A stretch of 64,000 nucleotides of DNA, from NCBI RefSeq assembly GCF_021300775.1, contig NZ_JAJTJP010000002.1:243187-307186 (forward strand), given 5' to 3'. A model generated the notes under the pieces. The model did no database searches. It saw only the letters and a list, made by a program, of their open reading frames with translations, and was not told the origin of the DNA. The position numbers were made by a program, and so were the translations under genes. This document shows, piece by piece, positions 9,016 through 16,771 of this stretch (within the stretch, counting starts at the first letter, position 1; each line of letters starts with the position of its first letter). Source of the DNA: Parvimonas micra (GTDB lineage: Bacteria; Bacillota; Clostridia; Tissierellales; Peptoniphilaceae).

Positions 9016-10131
9016 ATGAAAAAAATAGGATTTCTTGTTAACCCTATTGCCGGAATGGGTGGTAGAGTAGGACTTAAAGGTACTGATGGAGAGGGCATAT
9101 TAGAAAAGGCAATCTCACTTGGTGCAGTTCAAGAGGCTCCGGATAAAGCTAAAAAAGCTTTAAGCAAAGTTGTTGAGTTAAAAGACAAGTTTACAATTTA
9201 TACTGCAAGTGGTCTTATGGGTGAAATAGAATGTAAAGAACTTGGATTGAATTATGAAGTTGTTTATAATGCAAAAGAAAATTCTTCTGTTTCAGACTCA
9301 AGAGAACTTTTAAAATATTTTATAGAAAATGAAATCGAATTGATTTTCTTCGTTGGTGGAGATGGGACTGCAAGAGATGTTTATTCTGTTGTAGAAGATA
9401 AAATTCCAGTAATAGGAGTACCTGCCGGAGTGAAAATACACTCACCAGTTTATGGTAATACTCCTGAACAAGCAGGAAGTTTACTTTATGAAGTTATTAA
9501 TGGTGTTGAGCTTCCTGTAATTGAAAAAGATGTTGTTGATATTGATGAAGAAGCTTTTAGGGATGATAGAGTAGAAGTTAGACTTTACGGATATTTAAAA
9601 GTACCTTTTGATCAAAGATATTTACAAAATAAGAAATCACAAACTCCTCAATCAGATAATGACGCTCAAGTTTCAATAGCTTGTGATATAATTGATGATA
9701 TGAAAGATGATATCTTTTACATTATAGGATCTGGAACAACTCCTATGTACATTATGAAAGAATTGGGATTACCATATACTGTATTAGGTGTTGATATAAT
9801 CAAAAATAAACAACTTGTAAGAAAAGATTGTAGTGAAAGAGATATTCTTGAAGTAATTGGTGATGAAAGAGCAATTCTTGTTGTAACTCCAATGGGTGGA
9901 CAAGGATATGTATTTGGACGTGGAAATCAACAATTAAGTGCAAATGTATTGAGAAAAATCGACAAAAAGGACATTATAATTATAGCTACAAATGGTAAAT
10001 TACAAAGTATAACTTCAGGACATCTTGTTGCATATACAATGGATGAAGAAGTTGACAAAAAATTAAAAGGTTATTATAGAGTTAAAATCGGATACGAAAG
10101 AGAAAAAATGATTTTAGTTGATAATGAATAA
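9016..10131 (+). CDS. ATP-NAD kinase family protein (COG3199-like)
   Basis: 371 codons, AGGAGG before ATG, extended -10 TGTGATATAAT upstream. The N-terminus GFLVNPIAGMGGRVGLKGTD is the hallmark of the ATP-NAD/AcoX kinase family, and FFVGGDGTARDV near residues 113-125 is the GGDGT nucleotide-binding motif of the NAD-kinase/diacylglycerol-kinase fold. A second conserved region is GSGTTPMYIMKELG. Members probably phosphorylate NAD or a related molecule; the exact substrate of this subgroup is uncertain. Its head-to-head position with the gcv operon suggests linked expression with amino-acid catabolism, but that is inference. Confidence 0.85.
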   Translation: MKKIGFLVNPIAGMGGRVGLKGTDGEGILEKAISLGAVQEAPDKAKKALSKVVELKDKFTIYTASGLMGEIECKELGLNYEVVYNAKENSSVSDSRELLKYFIENEIELIFFVGGDGTARDVYSVVEDKIPVIGVPAGVKIHSPVYGNTPEQAGSLLYEVINGVELPVIEKDVVDIDEEAFRDDRVEVRLYGYLKVPFDQRYLQNKKSQTPQSDNDAQVSIACDIIDDMKDDIFYIIGSGTTPMYIMKELGLPYTVLGVDIIKNKQLVRKDCSERDILEVIGDERAILVVTPMGGQGYVFGRGNQQLSANVLRKIDKKDIIIIATNGKLQSITSGHLVAYTMDEEVDKKLKGYYRVKIGYEREKMILVDNE

Positions 10132-10137
10132 AAATCA

Positions 10138-10281
10138 ATGACTTTAAGGATTAGAAAAAACAAGTCTGTCGGGAAAAATGCGATTATTGAATGTGATAAA
10201 AGACAAATTGCTACCAAAAAAATTGCAATAAAATGTGGATTTGAATATCAAGGGCCGGAAGTGTTTAAATTTAACAACTAA
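10138..10281 (+). pseudogene. C-terminal remnant of a GNAT acetyltransferase
   Basis: A 47-codon frame encodes AIIECDKRQIATKKIAIKCGFEYQG, the end of a GNAT domain. It closely matches, also at DNA level (GAATGTGATAAAAGACAA), the end of the intact acetyltransferase gene at 42065-42538. There is no ribosome-binding site and no acetyl-CoA-site motif, so this is a truncated copy at the left edge of the acquired restriction-modification block. Confidence 0.65.
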
Positions 10282-10324
10282 TATTTATTTTTGGTTAGTT
10301 ATATGAAAATCAAATAAAAAATAT

Positions 10325-10358
10325 AAGACGATATAAGATGAAGTTATATCGTCTTTTT
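10325..10358 (+). terminator. Rho-independent terminator
   Basis: Stem AAGACGATATAA/TTATATCGTCTT with a 7-base loop, then a T run. It would end transcription of the ATP-NAD kinase gene and the GNAT remnant. Confidence 0.8.
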
Positions 10359-10359
10359 T

Positions 10360-10430
10360 GTTGTAAAGCAATAAAGTTCCCGGTATACCACTCGTGTTGA
10401 ACAGTTTGGATAGGTAAGACGAGAAGCATT
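10360..10430 (+). repeat. decayed copy of the terminator-linked repeat
   Basis: Directly after a terminator T tract the sequence TTGTAAAGCAATAAAGTTCCCGG resembles the start of the repeat found at 1231, 57105 and 58724. The hairpin half has diverged; a weak CTCGT/ACGAG pairing remains. The rest of the gap to 10551 holds the promoter of the next gene (TATAAT at 10511) and a 12-bp sequence repeated at 13909. Confidence 0.4.
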
Positions 10431-10551
10431 GAAAATAGGACTATCTAAAAAATACTAACGCAAAATACAAGTATAAAATAGGCTAAAGTGAATTATCAGC
10501 TTATTTATGATATAATATATCTTAACAATAAAATGGATAAGGGGTAATAAT

Positions 10552-10770
10552 ATGGCAATTTCTTATAAACCATTATGGATACAGTTAGCAAAAAAAGGAC
10601 TAAAGAAAACAGATGTAATAGCTATGGCTGGACTTACAACAAATGTTATGTCACAAATGGGCAAGGATAAACCAATAATACTTAAGAATTTAGAAAGGAT
10701 ATGTAAGGCTCTATCTTGCACTCCTAATGATATTATTAGTTTTGAAGATAATTTTAGTGAAGAGGAATAG
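10552..10770 (+). CDS. small Cro/CI-type HTH regulator of the restriction-modification locus
   Basis: 72 codons. The whole protein is one helix-turn-helix of the Cro/CI type (KKTDVIAMAGLTTNVMSQMGKDK...LERICKALSCTPNDII), the compact form often called HTH_26. It starts ~40 nt after a TATAAT box and ends 3 nt before the methyltransferase gene. This is the place where controller proteins sit in restriction-modification operons; they delay nuclease expression until DNA is methylated. The controller role here is inferred from position. Confidence 0.8.
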   Translation: MAISYKPLWIQLAKKGLKKTDVIAMAGLTTNVMSQMGKDKPIILKNLERICKALSCTPNDIISFEDNFSEEE

Positions 10771-10773
10771 AAA

Positions 10774-12558
10774 ATGACTTTAAGGACAGAAGATCAAGTT
10801 AGGGATTATGCAAAAGAAATATTAGGCTTTGATGAAATTGAAGAAAACATCAATCAAGGTACTGGACAAATAACTACTTTTAATCAATTAGGCTTTAAGG
10901 GATATTCAGATAAGCCAGATGGTTGGTATATGCCTAAAAATATGAATGATATAGCAATAATCCTTGAAACAAAATCAGAAGAAAGAGATATTAGCAAACA
11001 AATTTTTATTGATGAGCTAATGAAAAATATAGACATAATTTCAAGCAAATATAAAAAGACAATTGGAATTTTGTACAATGGCAAAGAAATCGCTATATAT
11101 AAAAACAAGGAACTCATAAGAGTAGCTAATAAACTTCAACACAAGCAATACTATATTGATTTGTTTAAAGAAAATTATATAGATAAAAATAGAATTTTCA
11201 CTCTAACAAAAAGAATAAATGATTTACTACATTTTAAATTTGGAATTAAGAATTTATATCATAGAATGATATTTACAGCTTCAGCCTTGGTAGTAGAAAG
11301 ATTTGGTGGTAATCTTGAAGCAATCAAAGATAATGGATATGAACCATTCAGAAATAAAATATATGATACTCTAGCAAAATCTCTTCAAGACCATAGAAAA
11401 CAAAACCTTAAAATAGATATTTTGCTTGAGGTGTACAGTGAAATAAAAATGAACATTGTAGAAAATCAAGATGATATAAATACATTTATTGACTGTATCA
11501 TAGAAATTGCAGAGTCCATAAACTCAGATAACTGGAACGGCGAAGATGTAATGGGCATTTTCTTTAACGAATTTAATAGATACAAGAAAAAGTCCGAAAG
11601 TGGTCAAGTATTTACTCCAGAGCATATCACTTCATTTATGTACGATTTACTAGAGATAACCTATAACGACCGATTACTTGACGCTACTTGTGGTAGCGGA
11701 GCGTTTTTAGTAAAAGCAATGGCAAATATGATAAAAGAAGTTGGAGGAATAAATACAAAAGAAGCAGAAGATATAAAACAAAACAAACTTTATGGTATTG
11801 AGTTTGATAGAGAAATTTTCGCCCTAGCTTGTGCCAATATGCTTATTCATAAAGACGGTAAGACAAATTTGGAACAATATGATACTAGAGAAAAAGAAGC
11901 TTGTAAATGGATCAAGTCAAAAAACATAACTAAAGTATTGATGAATCCTCCATACGAGAAAAAATATGGTTGTAAAAAAATAGTTACAAATGTACTAGAT
12001 AATGTTCCTGCTGGTACTAAATGTGCATTTATTTTACCAGATAAGAAACTAGAAAAAGATAGAATGCACTCACTACTGAAAAAACACACTCTTGATATGA
12101 TTATAAAATTACCAGAAAAACTTTTTGATGCTGGAGTAACAACAAGTGTATTTGTTTTTGAAACTGGAAAACCACAAAAAGATAAAAAAATATTTGCTTG
12201 CTATATGGAAGATGATGGACTTGAGAGAGTTAAAAATCAAGGTAGGCATGATATAAAAAATAAGTGGAAAGAAATAGAAAAATATTGGCTAGAAGTTGCA
12301 AGAACAAAAGTAGATACAAAATATAATACACACCAATGGATAGATTCAAAAGAATATTTATCATATCAAAAACTACAGAAACCTTTTGAAATATATGAAG
12401 AAGATTTTAAAAAGACCATTATAGATTTTATACTGTTTGAAGAAAAAATTGACGTAAAAGAATTTAATGAAAAACTTTTAAATCAAGTATTGTATAAATC
12501 AGAATATAAAGATGGTAAACTCATGCTAGATGTAGGTGGAGAAAATGAAAAAAATTGA
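10774..12558 (+). CDS. fused nuclease/N6-adenine DNA methyltransferase (type IIG/IIB- or type I-like)
   Basis: 594 codons. Residues ~1-110 look like a PD-(D/E)xK nuclease: KPDGWY near residue 48 and IILETKSE near 62-69 give the spaced D...ExK triad. A helical region follows. The methyltransferase core has motif I DATCGSGAFLVKA near residue 302 and motif IV NPPYEKKYG near 391, the form used for adenine N6 methylation. Methyltransferase plus nuclease in one chain with a separate specificity protein is the BcgI-like (type IIB) plan, whereas classic type I systems have a separate HsdR, absent here. The gene overlaps the start of the specificity gene. Confidence 0.85.
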   Translation: MTLRTEDQVRDYAKEILGFDEIEENINQGTGQITTFNQLGFKGYSDKPDGWYMPKNMNDIAIILETKSEERDISKQIFIDELMKNIDIISSKYKKTIGILYNGKEIAIYKNKELIRVANKLQHKQYYIDLFKENYIDKNRIFTLTKRINDLLHFKFGIKNLYHRMIFTASALVVERFGGNLEAIKDNGYEPFRNKIYDTLAKSLQDHRKQNLKIDILLEVYSEIKMNIVENQDDINTFIDCIIEIAESINSDNWNGEDVMGIFFNEFNRYKKKSESGQVFTPEHITSFMYDLLEITYNDRLLDATCGSGAFLVKAMANMIKEVGGINTKEAEDIKQNKLYGIEFDREIFALACANMLIHKDGKTNLEQYDTREKEACKWIKSKNITKVLMNPPYEKKYGCKKIVTNVLDNVPAGTKCAFILPDKKLEKDRMHSLLKKHTLDMIIKLPEKLFDAGVTTSVFVFETGKPQKDKKIFACYMEDDGLERVKNQGRHDIKNKWKEIEKYWLEVARTKVDTKYNTHQWIDSKEYLSYQKLQKPFEIYEEDFKKTIIDFILFEEKIDVKEFNEKLLNQVLYKSEYKDGKLMLDVGGENEKN

Positions 12559-13078
12559 TATAACTGAATGGAAAGAATTTGAAATCAAGGAATTATTTAC
12601 TATAAATCCTACAAAATATCATCGATTGACAAATAAGGATTTAATGCAAGATGATGGAGAGAATCCAGTAATAGTTAATTCTAGTTTTAATAATGGTATA
12701 GGTGGTTATACTAATTACGAACTCACTGAAAAGGGTAATGTAATAACATTTAGTGATACAACAACATCTGATAGCATATTTTATCAGCCAAATGATTTTG
12801 TAGGATATTCACATGTTCAGGTAGTAAAACCTATTTCTAATATAGAAAAATGGAACAGATATAGTTTATTATTTTTTACAGCTATATTTAAGAAGAAAGC
12901 ATCATTAATGAATTATGATTATGTAAATAAATTTACACGAGCTGACGCTTTAAAAATTAAAGTAAAACTACCAATTGATACTAATGGAGAATTAAATTGG
13001 GAGTATATGGAAAGCTTTATAAAAAGGCTTGAAACCAGAGAGAGAGAGAGAGTACAAGCAATCTTACAAGCTATTTAA
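12545..13078 (+). CDS. restriction-modification specificity subunit, first half (current-phase product)
   Basis: 178 codons from ATG 12545; a GTG at 12536 is in frame but sits on the ribosome-binding site GGTGGAG. The product is one target-recognition domain opening with ITEWKEFEIKELF and closing with WEYMESFIKRLE, the start of the conserved coiled spacer. Translation then runs through an (AG)8 tract and stops at 13076. The second recognition domain lies just downstream in another frame. A gene with one AG fewer, or two more, would encode a full two-domain subunit of about 347 residues. It overlaps the methyltransferase gene by 14 nt. Confidence 0.85.
   Translation: MKKIDITEWKEFEIKELFTINPTKYHRLTNKDLMQDDGENPVIVNSSFNNGIGGYTNYELTEKGNVITFSDTTTSDSIFYQPNDFVGYSHVQVVKPISNIEKWNRYSLLFFTAIFKKKASLMNYDYVNKFTRADALKIKVKLPIDTNGELNWEYMESFIKRLETRERERVQAILQAI
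13037..13052 (+). repeat. (AG)8 simple-sequence repeat in the specificity gene
   Basis: Eight AG units within the spacer coding region. Losing one unit (-2) or gaining two (+4) joins the two reading frames, giving RERESTSNLTSYLNN through to the second domain. Dinucleotide tracts of this kind mutate by slipped-strand mispairing and act as phase-variation switches in other bacterial surface and restriction genes. Confidence 0.85.
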
Positions 13079-13131
13079 ATAATGTAAAATTAAATAAGGT
13101 TGATACTTCAAAATGGAAAGAGTTCGATGTA

Positions 13132-13590
13132 ATGGATTTATTTTCACCGAAGACAGTGAAAAATAAGGTTGTGATTTACGATAAAAAAAATTTCGGTATT
13201 ACACCTGTATATGCGTCAGAGAGCTCTTATAAAAATAACATAGGTTATATTGATGATGAGCCAGAGTTTTATGTCAATGATGAACAATCAATGTATGTTA
13301 TCTTTGGCGATCATACTAAATCGATGAGGATTATAGAAACTAATTTTTCAGTTACTGATAATGTTAAAGTTTTATCTCCAAAAATTCAGTCGAAAAATAG
13401 TTTGTTTTTCGTTATGACATCATGGTTAGCTAATATACCAGACTTAGGGTACTCAAGACATTGGAGTATTGCAAAGAAAACTAAAATCAAATTACCAGTA
13501 AAAAGTGACAACACTCCAGATTGGGATTACATGGAAAGATATATAGAAAACTTAAAATTAAAATGCAATATAGCAAATTATAATATTTAA
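13132..13590 (+). CDS. specificity subunit, second target-recognition domain (out of phase)
   Basis: 152 codons from the first ATG, but the frame is open back to about 13033, into the AG tract. The phrase DTSKWKEFDVMDLF before and at this start mirrors ITEWKEFEIKELF of the first half, and WDYMERYIENLKLK mirrors WEYMESFIKRLE, so this is the second repeat of a two-domain S subunit. No ribosome-binding site precedes the ATG (TTCGATGTAATG), so it is probably made only as part of the fused protein after a phase switch. Confidence 0.75.
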   Translation: MDLFSPKTVKNKVVIYDKKNFGITPVYASESSYKNNIGYIDDEPEFYVNDEQSMYVIFGDHTKSMRIIETNFSVTDNVKVLSPKIQSKNSLFFVMTSWLANIPDLGYSRHWSIAKKTKIKLPVKSDNTPDWDYMERYIENLKLKCNIANYNI

Positions 13591-13596
13591 ACCAAG

Positions 13597-13628
13597 AACG
13601 ATTAGAAATAAAAATCTAGTCGTTTTTT
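13597..13628 (+). terminator. terminator of the restriction-modification operon
   Basis: Stem AACGATTAGA/TCTAGTCGTT (one G-U pair), followed by a T run. Confidence 0.8.
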
Positions 13629-13664
13629 TGTGCAAAATTTTAAATGAGAGCAAAAAATGAAGAA

Positions 13665-13855
13665 AGAAAAAATATTACAAGAAGTAAAAAGAAATAAAAG
13701 ATAAAATTGACGATACAGAAGAAAGATTAGGGCACTAAAAAATCGAGAAAAGAAGATATTAAAACAAGACATAATAAAGTCGAAAGTGAAGAACTTTTTG
13801 AAAAACCTAAAAATGATTATACAAAATATCTTATAGATTCTATACTTATGTAAAA
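13665..13855 (+). pseudogene. frameshifted remnant, possibly mobile-element-related
   Basis: Several overlapping broken frames encode charged helical peptides: MKKEKILQEVKRNKR, then KIDDTEERLG, then ALKNREKKILKQD, and a last frame VESEELFEKPKNDY ending at 13852. The EERL..LKNREKKILK pattern recalls small helical proteins of mobilisable elements (DUF3847 type), but the match is weak. At least two frameshifts separate the parts. Together with the GNAT remnant on the other side it suggests that the restriction block arrived with, or into, degraded DNA. Confidence 0.3.
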
Positions 13856-13935
13856 GAATGTTTAGGTAGTTTTTTTGCTTACAAATTTTTTATTTAATAC
13901 TACACTTTTAGGCTAAAGTGTGCTATAATAATATT

Positions 13936-14085
13936 GTCAAAGGTTCCTGTTTAATTATACCTACATTTATTATAAGGGATTACGGAGTTCTTACTTTGAT
14001 GGCAGCCTTTTATTAGGAAACCGTGAGATTTAAGACAGTTTGCCCACCTTCAACTATGAAGGTTTATAAAATGACAGGAACCAAA
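13936..14085 (+). ncRNA. ssrS: structured RNA gene, probable 6S RNA
   Basis: An extended -10 promoter (TGCTATAAT, 13921-13929) precedes a ~145-nt segment far less AT-biased than its surroundings. Its ends pair exactly: GGTTCCTGT (13942-13950) with ACAGGAACC (14074-14082), giving a long closing stem around a mostly open interior. A 3' hairpin CCTTC/GAAGG (14048-14062) lies inside. Length, closing stem and open centre fit 6S RNA, which traps RNA polymerase. I cannot confirm the consensus by eye, so another structured RNA is possible. No frame of useful length is present. Confidence 0.5.
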
Positions 14086-14119
14086 TGACTTTTATAAATT
14101 AATAATTAGGAGGTTTTTT

Positions 14120-14503
14120 ATGAGCTTAGCAAAGTATATCGAACAAAGACGTATCGAAAAAGAAAGAGAAGTTAGAAGAAAAATTAGAAGAGAAAAAGCA
14201 GCTACTGCTGCAAAATTAGTTGCAGGAGCCGCTGTTGGTGCTGGAGTAGGAATCTTATTTGCTCCTAAATCAGGAAAAGAAACTAGAGAAGATATCGTTA
14301 AAGTAACAAAAGATGGCGTTGAATATGTAAGTGAAAATGTAAACAACGCAGTTAAAGCTGTTTCTAAAAAAGCTAAAGAAGTTAAAGAAGTTGTAGAAGA
14401 AAAATATGAAGACTTCACTAATAGACATATGACTGAAATTTCTCCTGAAGATGAAGAGATTGAAGTAACAGACTTAGCAGAAGAAGAAGAAGTAGAAGAA
14501 TAG
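14120..14503 (+). CDS. YtxH domain-containing protein
   Basis: 127 codons after a strong AGGAGG site. A basic start (SLAKYIEQRRIEKEREVRRKI) leads to a glycine/alanine-rich membrane helix with the family phrase GAAVGAGVGILFAPKSGKETRED near residues 36-59. The rest is a charged helix ending in a very acidic tail. YtxH proteins are small membrane-anchored proteins induced by general stress in Bacillus; their molecular role is unknown. It is followed 10 nt later by a DUF948-like gene, the usual partner. Confidence 0.85.
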   Translation: MSLAKYIEQRRIEKEREVRRKIRREKAATAAKLVAGAAVGAGVGILFAPKSGKETREDIVKVTKDGVEYVSENVNNAVKAVSKKAKEVKEVVEEKYEDFTNRHMTEISPEDEEIEVTDLAEEEEVEE

Positions 14504-14513
14504 TGAGGAAAAA

Positions 14514-14984
14514 ATGGTAACAATAGATTTAGATTTAACTTTAAGAGTTATTCTTTATTTAGTAGCAATAGTATTCCTATTATCTTGTATTTGTTTATTC
14601 ACAAAGTTAATAAAAGCAGTTGCTAGATTAAATAGGGTTTTAGAAAAGAGCGAAGAAAGTATAGTTACATCAGTTGAAAAAATACCGAGCTTACTTGAAA
14701 ACGCTGATAAAGCTATTGCAAATGCAAATGAAATTCTTGGAAAAACAGATAAAATCCTTAATGATACTCAAGATGATATAACAGATAGCATTGAAAATGT
14801 TAGCATGACACTTGAAAATGTTAGAGAAATCACTGATGATATCACTACTTCCACTAGATTTGTTGCAGAACAAGTGGTGGATACAACACTGGATATTAAA
14901 GAAAATGTTGATGTTGTATTCGATAAAATTGATACAATTAAAAATATTATAGATGCTATTAGATCTTATTTTAAGAAAAAATAA
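14514..14984 (+). CDS. DUF948-like membrane-anchored coiled-coil protein
   Basis: 156 codons with GTGAGGAAA before the ATG. One N-terminal helix (residues ~8-32) anchors a long amphipathic helix with LLENADKAIANANEILGKTDKIL and regular heptad-like spacing. This resembles the DUF948/methyl-accepting-like stalks next to YtxH in Firmicutes. No enzymatic motif is present. It is probably co-transcribed with the upstream YtxH gene. Confidence 0.75.
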   Translation: MVTIDLDLTLRVILYLVAIVFLLSCICLFTKLIKAVARLNRVLEKSEESIVTSVEKIPSLLENADKAIANANEILGKTDKILNDTQDDITDSIENVSMTLENVREITDDITTSTRFVAEQVVDTTLDIKENVDVVFDKIDTIKNIIDAIRSYFKKK

Positions 14985-15038
14985 ATTATAATATAATTTT
15001 TCTAATTTTGTTTTTCTATAAAATACTGGGAGGCTATT

Positions 15039-15791
15039 ATGGGAGTTATATCAAAAGCAGAATTATTAGAATCATTGTACAAAATAGGAGAAGGAAAAGC
15101 TAACTATAAATTACACAAAATGATGATTGTAGCATTTTTAGCTGGTTTATTTATAGCACTTAGTGGACTTTCTTATATAATTGTTAATACAGGAATGGCT
15201 AGTTTAAATCCAACATACGGAAAATTCATATCAGGAATTTGTTTCTCATTTGGACTTTTTGCCGTAGTTGTTGCAGGAGCAGACTTATTTACAGGTAATA
15301 TTTTGATTCTTGCTCCAGCATTAGCAAAGAGAATTACATTCCCAAAAATGTTTAGAAATTGGATAGTAGTTTATCTATTCAACTTTGTAGGATCAGTTTT
15401 TGTAGCTCTACTAGTTTATTTTGCAAGTGTTCTTTCACCAGAAATGCTTGCGTACTTACATAAGATTACAGTTTCAAAAACTACTGAAAGTTTTTTAGTT
15501 CTACTATGTAAAGGAATAGGATGTAATATTTTCGTTTGTTTAGGAGTTTGGATGTCTTATGCTTGTAAAGATGGAGTTTCAAAATTCTGTGCTTGTGCAA
15601 TATCCATTATATTATTCTTAATATGTGGATTTGAACACAGTGTTGCAAATATGTTCTATCTTTCATTATCTACAATACTATCTGATATAAGTGTAGGAGC
15701 AGTTTTATACGACTTAGTTCCTGTTACAATAGGAAATATAATTGGAGGAAGTTTAATAGCTGTTTGTTATTATTTTGCCTATAGAGATTAG
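15039..15791 (+). CDS. formate/nitrite transporter family channel
   Basis: 250 codons with six predicted helices. FNT-family features are ALSGLSYIIVNTG in the first half, GADLFTGNIL near residues 83-92 and CNIFVCLGVWMS followed by GFEHSVANMFYL, the half-helices that line the pentameric channel. The family moves small monovalent anions (formate, nitrite, hydrosulfide, lactate). The cargo cannot be read from the sequence. The gene is 11 nt upstream of a ModE-like regulator, suggesting anaerobic or molybdoenzyme-linked formate handling. Confidence 0.92.
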   Translation: MGVISKAELLESLYKIGEGKANYKLHKMMIVAFLAGLFIALSGLSYIIVNTGMASLNPTYGKFISGICFSFGLFAVVVAGADLFTGNILILAPALAKRITFPKMFRNWIVVYLFNFVGSVFVALLVYFASVLSPEMLAYLHKITVSKTTESFLVLLCKGIGCNIFVCLGVWMSYACKDGVSKFCACAISIILFLICGFEHSVANMFYLSLSTILSDISVGAVLYDLVPVTIGNIIGGSLIAVCYYFAYRD

Positions 15792-15802
15792 GAGTTTAAA
15801 TT

Positions 15803-16165
15803 ATGTTAGAATTTCCAAAAAAAATTAATGTGAAATTGACTTTGTATAATGAAGACTATTCATTTGGAAATGGATTATATAGATTACTCTTATTGATTGA
15901 CGAATACAAGTCAGTCAATAGAGCTTGTAAGGAAATGCGTATGGCATATTCTAAAGCATATAAAATGATAATTCGTTCTGAAAAAGATTTGAATTGCAAA
16001 TTACTTGTAGGAAAAATCGGAGGAAAGGGCGGTGGAGGTTCTGAACTTACACCAGAAGCTAGAGAATTATTAACTATATATGAAAGAGTAAATTTAAAGA
16101 CAAAAGAATTTGTTGAAAATGAAATTGAAAATTATAAGAAATCAATAAAAAAAGCGGAGAAATAA
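15803..16165 (+). CDS. ModE/LysR-type winged-helix regulator (DNA-binding domain only)
   Basis: 120 codons. The winged-helix segment LLLLIDEYKSVNRACKEMRMAYSKAYKMI is typical of ModE N-terminal domains, including the K-A-Y-K-M-I recognition helix, and GGKGGGGSELTPEARELL matches the ModE wing. The molybdate-binding C-terminal domains are absent, as in other short homologues. It probably controls the adjacent FNT channel gene, with which it shares an operon. The ligand, if any, is unknown. The terminator stem overlaps the stop codon. Confidence 0.85.
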   Translation: MLEFPKKINVKLTLYNEDYSFGNGLYRLLLLIDEYKSVNRACKEMRMAYSKAYKMIIRSEKDLNCKLLVGKIGGKGGGGSELTPEARELLTIYERVNLKTKEFVENEIENYKKSIKKAEK

Positions 16166-16181
16166 TATTCTTCGCTTTTTT
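16149..16181 (+). terminator. terminator overlapping the regulator stop codon
   Basis: Stem AAAAAGCGGAGAA/TTCTTCGCTTTTT (one G-U pair); the TAA stop lies in the loop. Confidence 0.8.
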
Positions 16182-16243
16182 ATTTTGAAACAACAAGGTT
16201 TCCGGGAACCCACCCGATGAGAAGCATCGAGGAAGTATGGGGT
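16182..16243 (+). repeat. terminator-linked hairpin repeat, copy 2
   Basis: TTTTGAAACAACAAGGTTTC right after the T tract, then the hairpin with inner stem CGATG/CATCG. The ~790-bp gap 16166-16957 contains no gene; it holds this copy, a palindromic element and another copy of this repeat. Confidence 0.7.
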
Positions 16244-16311
16244 TCATATTTAAACTTTAAAACTATTTGCCTATAATCTAATTCTTATACAACTTATTCT
16301 CTTTTTCTCCA

Positions 16312-16348
16312 TAAAAAAAGTGCCAATAATTGCTCATCGACACCTTTG
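16312..16348 (-). repeat. imperfect hairpin shared with 26309-26342
   Basis: On the minus strand it reads GTGTCGATGAGCAATTATTG followed by GCACTTTTTTT, almost identical to the plus-strand hairpin after pepF. AAAGTG/CACTTT and ATGA/TCAT pair, and a T run follows, so it may act as a terminator. Confidence 0.5.
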
Positions 16349-16358
16349 TCATCAGTCT

Positions 16359-16730
16359 GTATGTATCTACGATACATTTACTTATTCTTGTAAACAAGAA
16401 TAAGTATGAGATCTCTCCACGTTGGTCGAGATGACGTATAAAGTAAGTACCTTTGTTTAAGGGCTAGACGTTAAAGGTAAATAAACAACAAATTATTTTT
16501 ATAAATGTAGTAGAAAAAACATAATAAAAAAACATAATAACTTATTTAAAAATATAGGCTATAAAACAAAAAAAGTTCACGTCATTGCACTTTGAAAAGA
16601 AATTCCCCCAACACGTCATCTCGACCGTAGTGGAGAGATCTCAATTATTGTTTGTTTACAAACAATAATATTTCTGAAAGAAATAAAAAATATAATTTCT
16701 ATATGTATCTTCGATACATTTAGAATAAAG
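16359..16730. repeat. palindromic dispersed element, copy 1 (two inverted halves)
   Basis: The left half (16359-16441) has stem 1 ATGTATC/GATACAT, stem 2 ACTTATTCTTGT/ACAAGAATAAGT and a third stem around GATCTCTCCAC...GTCGAGATGACGT. The right half (16611-16730) is the same unit inverted: CACGTCATCTCGACCGTAGT, then a palindrome TTATTGTTTGT/ACAAACAATAA, then TGTATC/GATACA. Other copies are at 33941, 43578, 46989 and 49356. No coding capacity is credible; short open frames here are repeat artefacts. Confidence 0.7.
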
Positions 16731-16771
16731 ACAAAGTATAATTTTTTTCTTCGCTTTTTTATATTTTTGTT

